DNA from: Bos javanicus
Lineage: Eukaryota > Chordata > Mammalia > Artiodactyla > Bovidae
Direction of reading: 5' to 3'
Assembly (NCBI RefSeq): GCF_032452875.1
Contig: NC_083875.1
Coordinates: 78,638,178-78,702,177 of the forward strand
Length of the DNA: 64,000 nt
Below the pieces are notes generated by a model. That model did no database searches and had not been told where the DNA came from. It worked only from the letters and a program-made list of their open reading frames with translations. A program made the translations under genes and the position numbers. This document shows positions 11,702-23,300 of this stretch, one piece after another. Numbering within the stretch: position 1 is the stretch's first letter; each line of letters begins with the position of its first letter.

Positions 11702-12512
11702 AGGTAAAGGGATATTTTGCTTTGGAGTGATACTGCTGTTAAGCTAATACACAGGAAGAAAAGATGCATTAGAAACCACTCTTTGTTACTTGGAAAGGTT
11801 GCCTGGAGGAATTATTTGATAGGTTGTTAAAGCCAATGTGAAATATTTTCAAATGGGATGAGTATCCTTTCTAGGAAATTGTAGTTCAAAAATGTTTCTG
11901 TGAATTTTTCCTAAATTTCTCTCTCTCTCTCTTTTTTTCCCAAAAAGCCAGCTATGAACTTTTTGTTAGGCCTAGGGCCCTGGATGTCACATTGAGGCTG
12001 GAGAAGCTTTGGTGATGAAACAGAGTAAAATGGCAAATAGTGTGGGCTTTGCTTACATTTGCATTCTTTACCTGTTGACTTTCTGGGGACCCTTCAAGGA
12101 CTGACCTTATGGAAGCCTTCACTGCCCAGTCATATCTTGTAGGTTCTTTCACTTGCCCTTGCGGTGCAGCTGCTTCACCTCTGCTCAGAAACATCTCTTC
12201 TGCTCATCAGATGCTGTGGCAGTGAGCACTGACCTTCAGGAGCATCACCCCCTCAAGGTCAAGAACAGCTGGATCTGAAGATTCTTTCTAGCTGTAACAT
12301 TTCTGAGACCGAGATGGCAAATAAATGCTCATCTTCCGAGGGCAGTTTTTATCATTTACGAAAAATTAATGAGTATTTAGATTGACTAGGTTGTATGTTT
12401 GTGATCTAAATTTGCTTCTAGATAGGACAAATTTTGCTTTCAAAATTGGCTGTCTTCTGTTCCAGTCATTACTTTGTTTCCATGTTTTCTGTATGACAAA
12501 TGAATTTATTTT

Positions 12513-12755
12513 CTATTATCACAATTTTTTTAAATTTAATTGTGCCGTGCACGTAGGCTTCAATAGTTGGACACAAGGACTTAGTAGTTACTGTTCTCCG
12601 GCTTGAGAAGTTAGGCTCAGTACTTGTGGTGCACAGGTTTAGTTGCTCCAGAGCATATGGGATCTTCCAGAACCAGGGATTAAACCTGGGTCTCCTGCAT
12701 TGGCAGATGGATTCTTAACCATTGTGCCACCAGGGAAGTCTCCTATTATCACAAT
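12513..12755 (-). mobile_element. CHR-type SINE with 13-bp target duplication
   Basis: A minus-strand CHR SINE: T-rich tail at 12526 and tRNA-like head (GTGCCACCAGGGAAGTC) at 12724-12740. The flanks CTATTATCACAAT at 12513-12525 and 12743-12755 are identical. Confidence 0.92.
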
Positions 12756-13159
12756 CTTCATTTAATGTTTATAGTGTATATATGTCTTGTCATTCCAATG
12801 AGATAATAAAAACTCCACTGGGGAATGTGGAAGTCAGATTGATTGCTTTAAGTCAGCCAGTATTCCATGAGAATTAGCTCTCAGTTAGGAAATGGACATG
12901 CAACTGTTTGATGAGTAACACTCTTCCATTTGAGGAGTTAACAATTTAGTAGGAGAGTTATATAGGTTAGTAGAAAAATACCGTGGTGGGTACAAAATGT
13001 ATCTCCATTCCCTCTAATTCTTAATTATGAAGTTAAGAAGGAAAATAAAAGCTAAAAAAAAATGCTTGCCAACTGATGGAATAAAAATGTTCTGATTGAG
13101 AAAAAGCCTTTTTGATGTTGCTTGTAAATCAGGAAGTATCTCAGATATTGGAGGGGCCT

Positions 13160-13390
13160 AGATTAGTTCTGGGGCTCCCTGGTGGCTCAGTGGTAAAGAA
13201 TCCCCCTGCCAATGCAGGAGATGTGGGTTTGATCCCTGGGTCAGGAAGATACCTGGAGAAGGAAAGGGCAGTATTCTTGCCTGTATTCTTGCCTGGGAAA
13301 TCTCAAGGACAGAGGAGTCTGGTGGGCTATAATCCACTGGGTCACGAAAGAGTTAGACAGCGACTAAACAACAACAGAATAGTTTCAGGT
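13160..13390 (+). mobile_element. Bov-tA SINE
   Basis: A plus-strand head GGGGCTCCCTGGTGGCTCAG at about 13172 and a normal Bov-A body. An internal direct repeat of GTATTCTTGCCT near 13271-13295 looks like a small tandem slip within the SINE. Confidence 0.9.
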
Positions 13391-13818
13391 GAATTCATTG
13401 AGAAGTTCCAACTTTTAGGGTGGTAGATAGTGGTCTCAGGATGTAGTGAAAGTAAACATCAACAATAGAAAACAACCCTCTTAATATGAGGTCCAAGAAG
13501 GAGTTGTAGAGAGAGATTTGGTAAAGGAGAAAGGCGTATTTGGGCAAAACAGAATGGTCAAAGGCCAGCGAGGATTTTGCACACATTGCAGATGGAGGGG
13601 TGAGCCAGAGGACTTTGAGGTCAAGGAGGTAAAAGGTAGAAATTCTTAAGGAGTATCAAATTTAAGCATCTAAATCCACAAAGTCTCTGTCACTATTCAA
13701 AGGCTGCCTACTGTCCTTAAAGGGGAGCTTGGGGGAGAATGGATACATATATATGTATGGCTGAATTGCTTTGCTGTCTACCTGAAACTAAACTATCAGA
13801 GTATTGTCAGTCGGCTAT

Positions 13819-14534
13819 GTTGTTGTTGTTTTTCAGTCACTAAGTTGTGTCTTACTCTTTGTGACATCACCGACTGCAGTGCACCAGGATTCCCTGTCCT
13901 TTAGTATCTCCCAGAGTTTGCTCAGAGTCACGTCAGTTGAATCAGTGATGCTATCTAATCATCTCATCCTCTGCTGCCCTCGTCTCCTTTTGCCTTCAAT
14001 CTTTCCCAGCATCAAGGTCTTTTCTAGTGAGTTGGCTCTATGCATCAAGCAGCCAAAGTATTGGAGTTTCAGCTTCAGCATCAGTCCATTCAGTGAATAT
14101 TCAGGGTTGATGTTCTTTAGGATTGACTAGTCTGATCTCCTTGCCATCCAAGGGACTCTTAAGAGTCTTCTCCAGTACCACAATTTGAAGGTATCAATTC
14201 TTCAGTGCTCAACTTTCTTTATGGTCCAACTCTCACTTCCATGATGTCTACTGGAAAAACCATACCTTTGACTAGATGGACCTTTGTCGCCAAAGTGATA
14301 TCTTTGCTTTTTAATATGCTGTCTAGGTTTATCATAGCTTGCCTTCTGATTTAATTTCATGCCTGCAGTCACTGTCCATGGTGATTTTGGAGCCCAAGAA
14401 AATAAAATCTGTCACTGCTTCCACTTTTTCCCCATCTATTTGCCATAAAGTGATGGGACTGGATGCCATGATCTTCATTTGTTGAATGTTGAGTTTTAAG
14501 CCAGCTTTTTCACTCTTCTCTTTCACCTTTAGCA
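13819..14534 (-). mobile_element. BovB LINE 3' fragment
   Basis: Minus-strand BovB 3' end. The reverse complement gives short frames with LKLNIQQMKIMASSP and DFIFLGSKITMDSD (14332-14652), then the C-terminal RT-associated region with frameshifts. The 5' end is truncated near 14534, before the YADD box. No clear target duplication was found. Confidence 0.88.
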
Positions 14535-15284
14535 TATACTCCAATATAAACCAAAAAGTTAAGAAGAGAGAGAGAGCTAAGGCAGCAGCATCTGCAGGTT
14601 GGAAAGACAGAAGCTGGAAAGCTTGTCTGCATTCAAGGGAATGCTGGGGCATGGGCTCTAGGGGGAGACCTTCTGCCTTAAAGCCCCTGGGACCTTAGCT
14701 TTCCAGACCGGTAGGCACGGGCCAGAAGAGCTAGGGGTTGTCAGCAAGAGAAAGGTGTGTAGCAAAATGCTGGGCCTTTCCACTGCTTTGTTGACAGTGA
14801 AACCCTTCTTGAAACTTCTATTAAGCAAAGCTTAGCTCAGTAAAGAGCCCTCAGAGTTGGACATCACCTTGACTGGAGTGACAGGAAAAGGTTTTCTCGG
14901 AAGTCTGCCTCACTGCCTGTCCATGCGTCTCTCAGCTGTCTGCCCTAGCCTGGCCCTTCCTCCCTCCTTCCTAACCCTAGGTTAGTCTCTGTAGCTGCTG
15001 CTTTTCTGATTAGTGGGAGTGATGAGAGGGCAGAGCTCAGAAGACCTGGTGTTGCCAAGAACCTGGTGGAGGCACGTGAAAGTCACCAGTAGGGGGCAGC
15101 CCAGCATGCTTCTTAGTCTTCTGGTCCCATCCAGGAGCTCAGGGGCAGGGAGCAGAAAGCTTTTAGAAGGTTTGGTTTTGGGTAGTCCAAGGAACCAGGG
15201 ACTCGAGCCCAAGTGTGTTTGGTCACCTAGTAACTGAGAAGCCCTGGAGTTCCTCTTCCCTGTGGTCATTTCTCTTGTGGCTTT

Positions 15285-15375
15285 CTCTGTCTCTGTCTCT
15301 CCCTCTTTCTTTCCCCCCTTTCTCCCTTCCTTCCTTCCTTCCTCCCCTTCCTTCCTCCTTTCTTTCTTTTTTCTT
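15285..15375. repeat. Polypyrimidine (CTTC)n tract
   Basis: About 90 bases of C/T only or nearly so, with CTTCCTTCCTTC units. Frames across it are low complexity. Confidence 0.93.
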
Positions 15376-15654
15376 CATACACTTAAAAAATTCATAAAAG
15401 TGTAATGACATAACAGTAACTTCAGGTGCTTATATTCAGAACTGATACTTAAATATTTTTGTCTTTTTTGTTACAAAGGCATTTTTCTTTTAAGAAAAGA
15501 AATAGTTTAATAAAATAGTTTAACAGTTTCTGTTTCTTTATTCCTGACCCAAACCCATTCTGCTTTCCCAAGATGACTTTCCTTGCATTCCTCTTTTTAT
15601 ACCTTACAAATATCCCTCACTATGTAGTATTGTTTTATGTCATTTTATTGTTTT

Positions 15655-16265
15655 GCTTTAAAAAAAATTTTTTTAGAGTATAGTTGATTTACAATGTTAT
15701 GTTACTTTCTCCTGTACATCACAGTGAATCTGTTATTCATACACATATATCATCTCTTTTTTAGATTCTTTTCTCATATAGGTCATTACAGAGTATTAAG
15801 TAAAGTTCTCTGTACTTAATAGTTATATATAGTAGTGTGTATATGTGAAGCTCAGTCTCCCAATTTATCCCTCCACCCCCCTTGCTGTGTCTTTTTAAAA
15901 GTTCACATCAATTGTTTTATATTATAAGCACATATCAGTCTGAAATTTTGCTTATTTTTTTTCTCACTTAGCATGAAGATTTCTTTCTGCTCAAATATGA
16001 AGATCTGGTTCAATCCAGCTTAACACACCTCATTTTATTGTTTCTTAATTGATGGACCCTTGGGCTGTTTCCAGCTTTTTATTCTGACTGTATTACAAGT
16101 GAATATTCTTGCATATGTTTCTCCTCATGTGGTTCTCAGATGAAAACCTAGAATGGAATTGCTGGACTCTATAAAGCGTGTGAGGTAGAATTTTCTAGGA
16201 TACTGGCAAATTACTCTTCAAAGTGGTTGTGTCAGTTTATGCTCCCCCGAGCAATGTGAGAAAAC
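15655..16265 (-). mobile_element. Old L1 fragment
   Basis: Reverse-complement L1 3' UTR-like sequence: TATAGTTGATTTACAATG near 15680, ACAGTGAATCTGTTATTCATA near 15721 and a CCCTCCACCCCCC block near 15871. A more diverged L1M-like segment with GGACCCTTGGGCTGTTTCCAG follows (about 16054). The second part is less certain. Confidence 0.6.
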
Positions 16266-16937
16266 TAACTGATCCTTAGAAATGCTTTATATAGTCAGCT
16301 TTTAAACATTGTGTCCAGCTAGCAGGAAAGGAATGGTAAGTCCATGTTATTTTAGTTTGCATTTCAGATTCCTTGAGGGGTGAGCAGCTTTTCATATGTT
16401 CCTGGACTGTTGGTGTTCCCCTCTGTGAATTGTTTGTTATTAACTTTACTGGCTTCCAGTCTATGATTCCTCCTTAATGGTACCTAAAAAAATGTTTCTT
16501 AAGGGGTAGATTTCATGAGCAGTTTCTGGCCTACAGCTATGTTGTGGGCATCTGTGCAGATGGTAACTTACGACAGAGAATTCTTGGCATCCACAGGGGC
16601 ACTTGCTGACTTTTGCATCCAGCTCTTCTGTTGATTTTTTTCCATTTGACCAGGAGGAAAATCCATTCTTTATCTGGCATTCCTGCCTCCACAGTGGAAG
16701 AATATTCTCCAGTGACCACTTTGCATAATTTCACTTTTTTTTTGATGGTTTTCAGCAAAATCTTCTGTCTTGTCTTAGATTCAAGAAGAGTTATGTATTG
16801 CCTAACATCTGACTTATTTTTCATCTCATGATCACTGTAAATTTACCATTGACTAAATGTATCTTCTTTTTCTTCTCTTCCTGGGCATTGGTCACTGGAA
16901 AGCTTAGAATTAAGCTTGTGGTCCTTTTCCAGCAAAT

Positions 16938-17020
16938 ATTGGGTTGGCCAAAAGTTCATTTGGGTTTTTCCATTAGCTTGTATAGAAAAACCCCAATGAA
17001 CTTTTTCGCTAACCCAAAAT
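16938..17020. mobile_element. Mariner MITE hairpin (ruminant Mariner1-type)
   Basis: A short, nearly perfect palindrome. The left arm TTGGGTTGGCCAAAAG and the right arm CTTTTTCGCTAACCCAA pair with each other, as do GTTCATTTGGGTTTTTC and GAAAAACCCCAATGAAC, around a small loop at about 16971-16984. TA-rich flanks fit mariner insertion. It matches the ruminant mariner MITE that, as I recall, gave rise to the miR-2284/2285 microRNA family. Whether this copy is transcribed and processed cannot be told from sequence. Confidence 0.82.
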
Positions 17021-17133
17021 ATATGTTTTAAACCCAGTTCCTAGCTTCACTGATATCTCTTCCCTGGCTTTTCTTTCTTCAGTGCCTTTTGTTTTTATGT
17101 TTAGCTCATTGTATTTTATTGAATACAAGTGTT

Positions 17134-17208
17134 GCTGCTGCTGCTGCTGCTAAGTCGCATCAGTCGTGTCCAACTCTGTGCGAACCCATAGACGGCAGCC
17201 CACCAGGC
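17134..17208 (-). mobile_element. BOV-A2 SINE, truncated
   Basis: A (GCT)n run, reverse complement of the (AGC)n BOV-A2 tail, is followed by about 60 bp of Bov-A sequence ending at CCCACCAGGCTTA. Strongly 5'-truncated. Confidence 0.85.
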
Positions 17209-18371
17209 TTAAGTGGGGAGTTTATAAATTGGAAATCTGATGAAAATGAAATAACAGTAAAATAAAGGGCATAAATAATTAAAGGAAAAGGTAAACATTA
17301 ATGCTTTGTGCCACAGACATTGATTAATACCTCCTGAGTGTCAAGCCCTGATGCAGTCAGTGACGAGGCAGGCAGAGAGAGCTGAAGAATCTGAAGATTT
17401 CAGAACAGTGACAGCCACCATGCCAGCTCATCTGTGAGGAGGGAACAAGTTCCCTGGAATCCTGATTGTGACCCTGAAGGAAGCCTTGCCTACATCGTTT
17501 GTCCTTTTCTTCTGCCAAATGCATGAAAAAAGCATTAAAATATAGGGCTCTCTGGAATGTGGTTTTTTATTGGGAAGTGATTTGGAAGAAGGAGGTTACT
17601 ATGGTTTTTACTGGAAAATGTTAGTGGATTGAAAATCTTGGGGAAAAAATATCTAAAGTGTGGTAATTTTGAAATATCTCATAAAAACTCATGTTAAAAA
17701 CTGTTGTTTGGTAATTAGGGTGGAGTCTTAAAATGTTTCTTTCTGTGTGAAGAAGCAAAGAAGGGAGTGAATCCTTCCTGCAAGTCTATTATGTTCCAGG
17801 CTCTCGGTACTGGGGAGAGCCTCGCTCTTTGAGCAGAAGATGCTCCCCTGTCTTGGACGTCGCCTGGTGTTGCTTTCTTATGTAACAGGAGACAAAGTTT
17901 TTGTGGGTCCTTTTAAAATTATTTCTCTTTGGTGTGATTTGGTTCTCTCAGAACCTTTTTATTTTATTTCTAAAGTTTGTTTTCTAAAAATAGGTGTTTT
18001 ATTTTATTTCTAACATTTATCGTCTAAAAATGGGTGTCCAAATAGTTACCATGTATTTTGATATCTTTTTCCTTCTTTTCGATTGAGCAGAAGGGACCTA
18101 TAGATGCTATATCTTTCCCCTCATTGGCTATTATTTTTCTCATTTAATTAATGTTGTTAACAGTAGGGTTACATATTTGTTTTCAGTGTCTTAATTGGGA
18201 TGTTATATATCTTAAATGTTTTGAAAAAGAAAGGGAAATCCATTCTAATACAACTTCCTGGAGTGTCTATGGAGCTCCAAGTGTTGCCCATTCATTCTTC
18301 TATCCCTCCATCTGTCTGTCCACCCTTCATCTTTGAAGACCTGCTTTGTACGAGGTGCTTTGTTAGATGCT

Positions 18372-18605
18372 ATGGTGCATGTTGTGGTGGTTTAGTTGCT
18401 AAGTCGTGTCCAACTCTTGCAACCCCATGGACTGTAGCCTGCCAGGCTTCTCTGTCCATAGGATTCTCCAGGCAAGAATACTGGAGTGGGTTGCCATTTC
18501 CTTCTCCAGGGGATCTTCCCAACCCAGGAATTGAACCTGGGTCTCCTGCATTGCAGGCAGATTCTTTACCAACTGATCTAAAAGGGAAGCCCCATGGTGC
18601 ATGTT
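18372..18605 (-). mobile_element. Bov-tA SINE with perfect 12-bp target duplication
   Basis: Complete minus-strand Bov-tA at 18384-18593. The flanks ATGGTGCATGTT at 18372-18383 and 18594-18605 are identical, indicating a fairly young insertion. Confidence 0.94.
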
Positions 18606-19164
18606 AAGAATTACAAAACAGGATCCACCTATCTTCAAAAAGAGGTCATGATCTAAGAAAAGTGAATAGACAGATGCTCAGATAACTTCAGCACAGGGTA
18701 ATTCCATGGTAATAGGTTTGATAGCTTTGTGTTTATATTACCGGTGACTTTACTGGTTGCAAGTGACAGAAATTTCAGACCAAACTTTCTTTATGAAAAC
18801 TAACCTCAGAGACAAGTGGATCCAAATGCTTCAAGTGGCATTTTCAGAGTTCTGTCTCTCTTTTTATCTCTTAGCTGTCTTTCCTCCTGTGTGCTGACTT
18901 CATTCTTGAACATTACCTTTCCCTGTGGTAGAAATATTTCTCATGGAATCCCCAAGCCTGTGTAATCTTTCAGCTAAGATCCCAGAGAAAGAAAAAGGCA
19001 TTGTCAAAGCATTCATCTTTTGATTTTAGGGAAGCTTCTCATTAGTCCAGTCAAGGTTACAGCACATTTCTAAGCCAGTCATAGCCAGGGGGATGGGCTC
19101 TCTGTGCAACCAGCATTACCTGTCTACTCCTGTATGTGAAGGACTGGCAGATGGGGAAGAGGTT

Positions 19165-19430
19165 TCTACAGAGAGTGAGCATGTGCCTGCATGCATATGT
19201 GCTAAGTCGCTTCAGTCGTGTCTGACTCTTTGTGACCCTATGGACTGTAACCCACCAGGCTCCTTTGTCCATGGGACTCTCCAGGCAAGAATACTGGAGT
19301 GGGTTGCCGTGCCCTCCTCCAGGGGAATCTTCCCAACTCAGGGAATGAAACCACATCTCTTAAGTCTCCTGCTTTGGCAGGCAGGCTCTTTACCACTAGC
19401 ATCATGTGGAAAGCCCCTCTACAGAGAGTA
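19165..19430 (-). mobile_element. Bov-tA SINE with perfect 12-bp target duplication
   Basis: Minus-strand Bov-tA at about 19177-19418. TCTACAGAGAGT occurs at 19165-19176 and 19419-19430. It lies some 620 bp upstream of the first exon. Confidence 0.93.
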
Positions 19431-20049
19431 CACGAGGGCAATGTGGGGTTCGTGAAATGTGGCTCCTGAAAGGAAAATTTCGTTTCATTACTGACAAAAG
19501 CAGAAAGAGTGGATCCTGGGCCAGGAGAAGAGAGGGTTTGGAGGAAGGGATGAAAGGAGAGAAAGGGGGAGGGGAATCTGCTTCAGTGTTTCTGGAGGTA
19601 AAAAGAAGGAGGGACTGCTACTCTTGGAAGGTGAGCACAGATGTGACTTGTCCTGTGTGTGGTGGTGCCAGCATCCCTGTGGCTGTCACAGATTGAAACC
19701 CTTTTGAGAGGTAGTGGATGCATTTATAAGTTATTTTCACCTCTGTATCCAGGGGATACCTTGAGTGGAGAGGCAAACTGAACTTGTTAGTTGAAAGAGT
19801 GATAAAAATTTAATAAGAAACCTGATGGTCCTGTCATTGAATATGAAACCTGCTCAACCATGGTTTCTCCTTGATCACACTCAGTGTTCCTCCCCTTGCT
19901 GTATTTAAAATAAATAGTGCGGCCAGGTGGGTGGGGAGGGATCACCTTGAGCAGTCTGGTGAGGTTGGATGGAAGTTGCCTAATTTTTATGGATTTCCTG
20001 CATTGAGTCTTGAGTTTGCACTCTGTTTTTCTTTTCTCTTTTTTTGCAG

Positions 20050-20124
20050 TTACATTGCAAATCAGAAAAGATTAGAAATCATCAACGAAGATGATCTTGA
20101 AGCTTACGTGGGACTGAAAAACCT
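20050..20124 (+). CDS. NTRK2: NTRK2 coding exon: leucine-rich repeat 1
   Basis: A 75-base exon between acceptor TTTTTTGCAG and donor CCT|GTGAGT. It starts by completing a split Ile codon and ends with CT of a Leu codon (phase 2 to phase 2). It encodes YIANQKRLEII, then NEDDLEAYVGLKNL, the first leucine-rich repeat of the TrkB ectodomain (about human residues 71-96). The asparagine of the NLT glycosylation sequon (human N95) is at its end, with the Thr on the next exon. From memory, human has Phe72, Val87 and Arg94 where this has Tyr, Leu and Lys. The ORF extends upstream in frame, but this is intron read-through and its Met is not a start. Confidence 0.96.
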
Positions 20125-20236
20125 GTGAGTACTCAGAACTTGCATACCTTATATCAGAACTTTTTTATGCTCTGTAATAGTCAGAGGGACGGGTGTTCAT
20201 TAGTTCTAACATTCACGCCATTGTGTACTTTCTTAG
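20125..20236 (+). other. NTRK2: NTRK2 short intron (112 bp)
   Basis: Bounded by GTGAGT and TTTCTTAG, phase 2. It is the shortest intron here and separates the first two LRR exons. No repeat was seen in it. Confidence 0.93.
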
Positions 20237-20308
20237 GACCATTGTGGATTCTGGATTAAAATCTGTGGCTCATAAAGCATTCCTAAAAAACAGCAACTTA
20301 CAGCACAT
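20237..20308 (+). CDS. NTRK2: NTRK2 coding exon: leucine-rich repeat 2
   Basis: A 72-base exon between acceptor TTTCTTAG and donor CAT|GTAAGT, phase 2 at both ends. It encodes (L)TIVDSGLKSVAHKAFL, then KNSNLQH(I), the second leucine-rich repeat of TrkB (about human residues 96-120). It supplies the Thr of the N95 sequon. Human TrkB, as I remember it, has Phe105 where this copy has Ser, otherwise the repeat is the same. The length of one LRR per exon and the shared phase are typical of the Trk LRR module. Too short to stand out as an open reading frame on its own. Confidence 0.96.
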
Positions 20309-23300
20309 GTAAGTAAAGCTTGATTCTTTTGCTTCCCAGGACCCAATTTATTCAGTGTTTTCCTCCTCTGTTTATTTTCCTCCTTTCCCAGCTAGAAATC
20401 TCCTTTTTAAAAGTTAGTATAGCTTCAACAATAGCTTAGAAACATTAGCTTTGATTTCTGAATAGCTTCAGAGGGGTACTTAGAACAGCCTACTTATTCC
20501 CTTTCATGAATTTCTGGGCCATTTCCATCTTGGACAGAGCAATAGACCAACAGAAAGGAGTCTGATGTGAAAACTATGTTCTGTACAGCGTTCTCGATTC
20601 TTTTCCTTGGACTCATGACATGTTCCCTGGAAGACATCAAACTAGTGGAATTGAAAGAAACTGACTTGGCCTTGGCCTTCACAGGGAACTAAAAACTGCT
20701 CATGCACTTTCTCCTACAGTAGGTCCTCTTTTGAACCTTCATTTTCCAAAAGCTATCTGCTGTGATTGATAAAAGTGGAGAAAAATCAATCATGAAACAT
20801 GCCAGAGGTTCAGACGATTGTAACAATAGCAAAGGCTTCCACTGAAGTCAGGGTGATATCAACTGACGTCAAATGGAAATAAGACAGTGGGATCACTCCG
20901 GTTGTTTACTGTTAAATCCTCTTAGACGATGGCACTTAGTCAATAAGGTGTGGCCTTCCTAAGATGTTTCTTCATGAAGCAGAGGATTACCCACCCTTAA
21001 GCTCTGATTGTCACCCCCCACACCCCAAGTTTTCAGTAGGAATTTCTGTGGGAAGACTGTTGCTCTTGTGCTTTGCAGGTTCTCTGCAACAACACCTTCT
21101 ATATTTCATAGTCTATAGTTGACCTGCAGAATTCTTAACTGCTTGATCTCACTTGATTTTTCTAACAGTTGGTAGGAAGGATCTTTCTGATTCCCATTTC
21201 ATAAATGTATTAATAAAATCAGGTCTCCAGATAGAAAGTGGCAGAATTTTGATGCAGGGCTCATCATGGCTATGTTCTTTTAGTAAGAATACAGAAAATA
21301 AAATGTGTTTTGCATATAATGAGAGAATCATCCCTTGTAACATTTGTCCTCTTTCTTTGTCTTGGGTAGAACAGTTCCCTGACTGTTGCTCAGGCCAGTC
21401 TATAAAAGAAATCATTCTCTTTGAGTAGATTGCCTGGATACTCCATGGTGATTTGTTGATCTTATGAAAAACCTTAATTTCATCAAGCTAGTACAATGCC
21501 TTCATATTTCATAGGTGGCATTAATGATGAAGTCAATTTGAAAATAAAGTCTGTAGAATTAAAATGCAAAACTTTTGGAGAAAGGTGATAAAACTCCAAG
21601 AAACTTTATTAACACATTTCATTTAGAGGCTTTTTGGCAACATCTCTGTAGTTGGTTTGCCTGCACAAATTCTGATGTCTTTATGTAGGCCTTGATAACG
21701 TAAACAAGAGAGAAGAAGTTGAACACAAGAAAAAGGTGAAATGCTCTAATGCAGTCACTTAAGTGTAATGAGTGACCTTGGTGCTTATGTACTGGTATTT
21801 TCATTACTGCTCACTATAGACCTGAATTACTCAATGACTGCATTTTACTGGCTATTTTACTACATCACTTCCCCTGACGTTATGATCTAAAGAGTGGGCT
21901 ATGGTTAATTATTCTGGAGAAGGAAATGGCAACCCACTCCAGTACTCTTGCCTGGAAAATCCCATGGACATGGTTAATTATGGTTTTACAAATAGACTTA
22001 TTTATGACTCTACTGTGCCTCTTCTATTTTCCCTACTTTCCTTGTTCTAAGATATTTATATGAAAACGAAAGCCACCTTTTGTAATTTTTTTTTAGGCTG
22101 ATATATGGTAGGATGACTTTAAAGGCATTCTCTGGGCTATACGTACTTATCTAAAGTCAATTATTTGTCCAAGTCTCCCAAAGAGGCGTCATTTGAAAAT
22201 AGGAAACCAAGGAGATGGACATAATCTAGTTTTTTAACAGCCAACAGTTGGGAAGTCTAATTATTGATCAAACTACAAACATTACTGATATTTGTGGTGA
22301 TTGTCAAATGGTAAGACAGCATGAAGTCAGGCTGATATTCATACAGAAGTCAGAGTGTCAGTAAGCTTCAGATAGTCACAGGACAAAAGAGGCTTCTAAT
22401 TCATTTCAGCAGTTGGCTTTAGGAAGTGGCGGGGAGGAAGGGTTGAGTCTGGGTCTCAACCTCTTCCTATGACTGAGAACTCGGGGTGCTGGTGTGTTCT
22501 CCTTGATTTCCTGAGCAGCATCCTTAGTTGACTCCCAGCACCATGACTGTACGGGAGCTGATAAAGATCTGTGTATGAAAGGCTATTTCTCTCTACCCCT
22601 GGGATATACTGATTATCTCTCTGAGTTTTCCCAACAAAATAAAAATATTCACAGGAGCATCTGTTTCACTTTGGGCTTTAGGGACATTCAGACTGGATCC
22701 TGTCTGTTACTTTCATCATTCCTCTCCTACACTGTGCTTATTTAGTAGCCCACGCTGACTGTCCGGAGCCCCCTAGGACTGATCCCTGAGTTTATTTCTA
22801 GGTGCCTTTAATTCCTGCCCAGTCCCCGAGAATTCAGAAACTGTGAGAAAAACCAGTATTTGTGTTTTCCAGGGGCTTTGCAGAGGTGCTAATTAGCTCC
22901 TTTGCACAAGTTCTATAATCAAACAGTAAGAGGATTGTTGATTTTTTTTCCTCCTCTCCTCCTCCCTTTTGGCTTTTGGCCCCAATAATAAGTATGGTTC
23001 ATAAAACTCATCTTGTTCCCGGCTCTCGGCTGTGCTGCTAGCAGCTCGACAGGGCAGCTGCCCCTGTGCTGGCTTGCTAGCTGACCTGGAACTGTGACAG
23101 TGAGTATGTCCTCTTTCTTTGCATCCTCATTCCTCATTCTTCTTGGGAGGAAAATAAGGGTTTTTTTTTTTTTTTTCCTTCAGAAGAATGGGGATTTGTG
23201 ATGAAGATGAAAACATGTGTGCCTCACAGGCTGTGGAGAAGACACACAGAGTAACTTGTCAATGTATTATACTCTAGTGAAACCCATTTGTAATTCACGT

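Larger units (their letters stand above)
1..20049 (+). other. NTRK2: NTRK2 intron upstream of the first LRR exon (partial)
   Basis: This is intronic sequence ending at the acceptor TTTTTTGCAG (phase 2). It holds Bov-tA and BOV-A2 SINEs, two BovB loci, several L1 fragments, two MIRs, CHR-type SINEs, a mariner MITE and simple repeats, listed separately. Stretches with nothing recognisable beyond AT-rich unique DNA include 1-870, 1464-3085, 5130-6990, 7824-8690, 11700-12512, 14535-15284, 16270-16935, 17210-18370 and 19431-20049. The signal-peptide exon of TrkB is not present. Confidence 0.85.

Noticed and set aside
20041..20128. Met-initiated frame at 19871 running into the first LRR exon, as an alternative TrkB start
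   Set aside because: The upstream part is intronic, followed by a normal polypyrimidine tract and AG. It has no signal peptide, and the exon begins with a split codon from an upstream exon.
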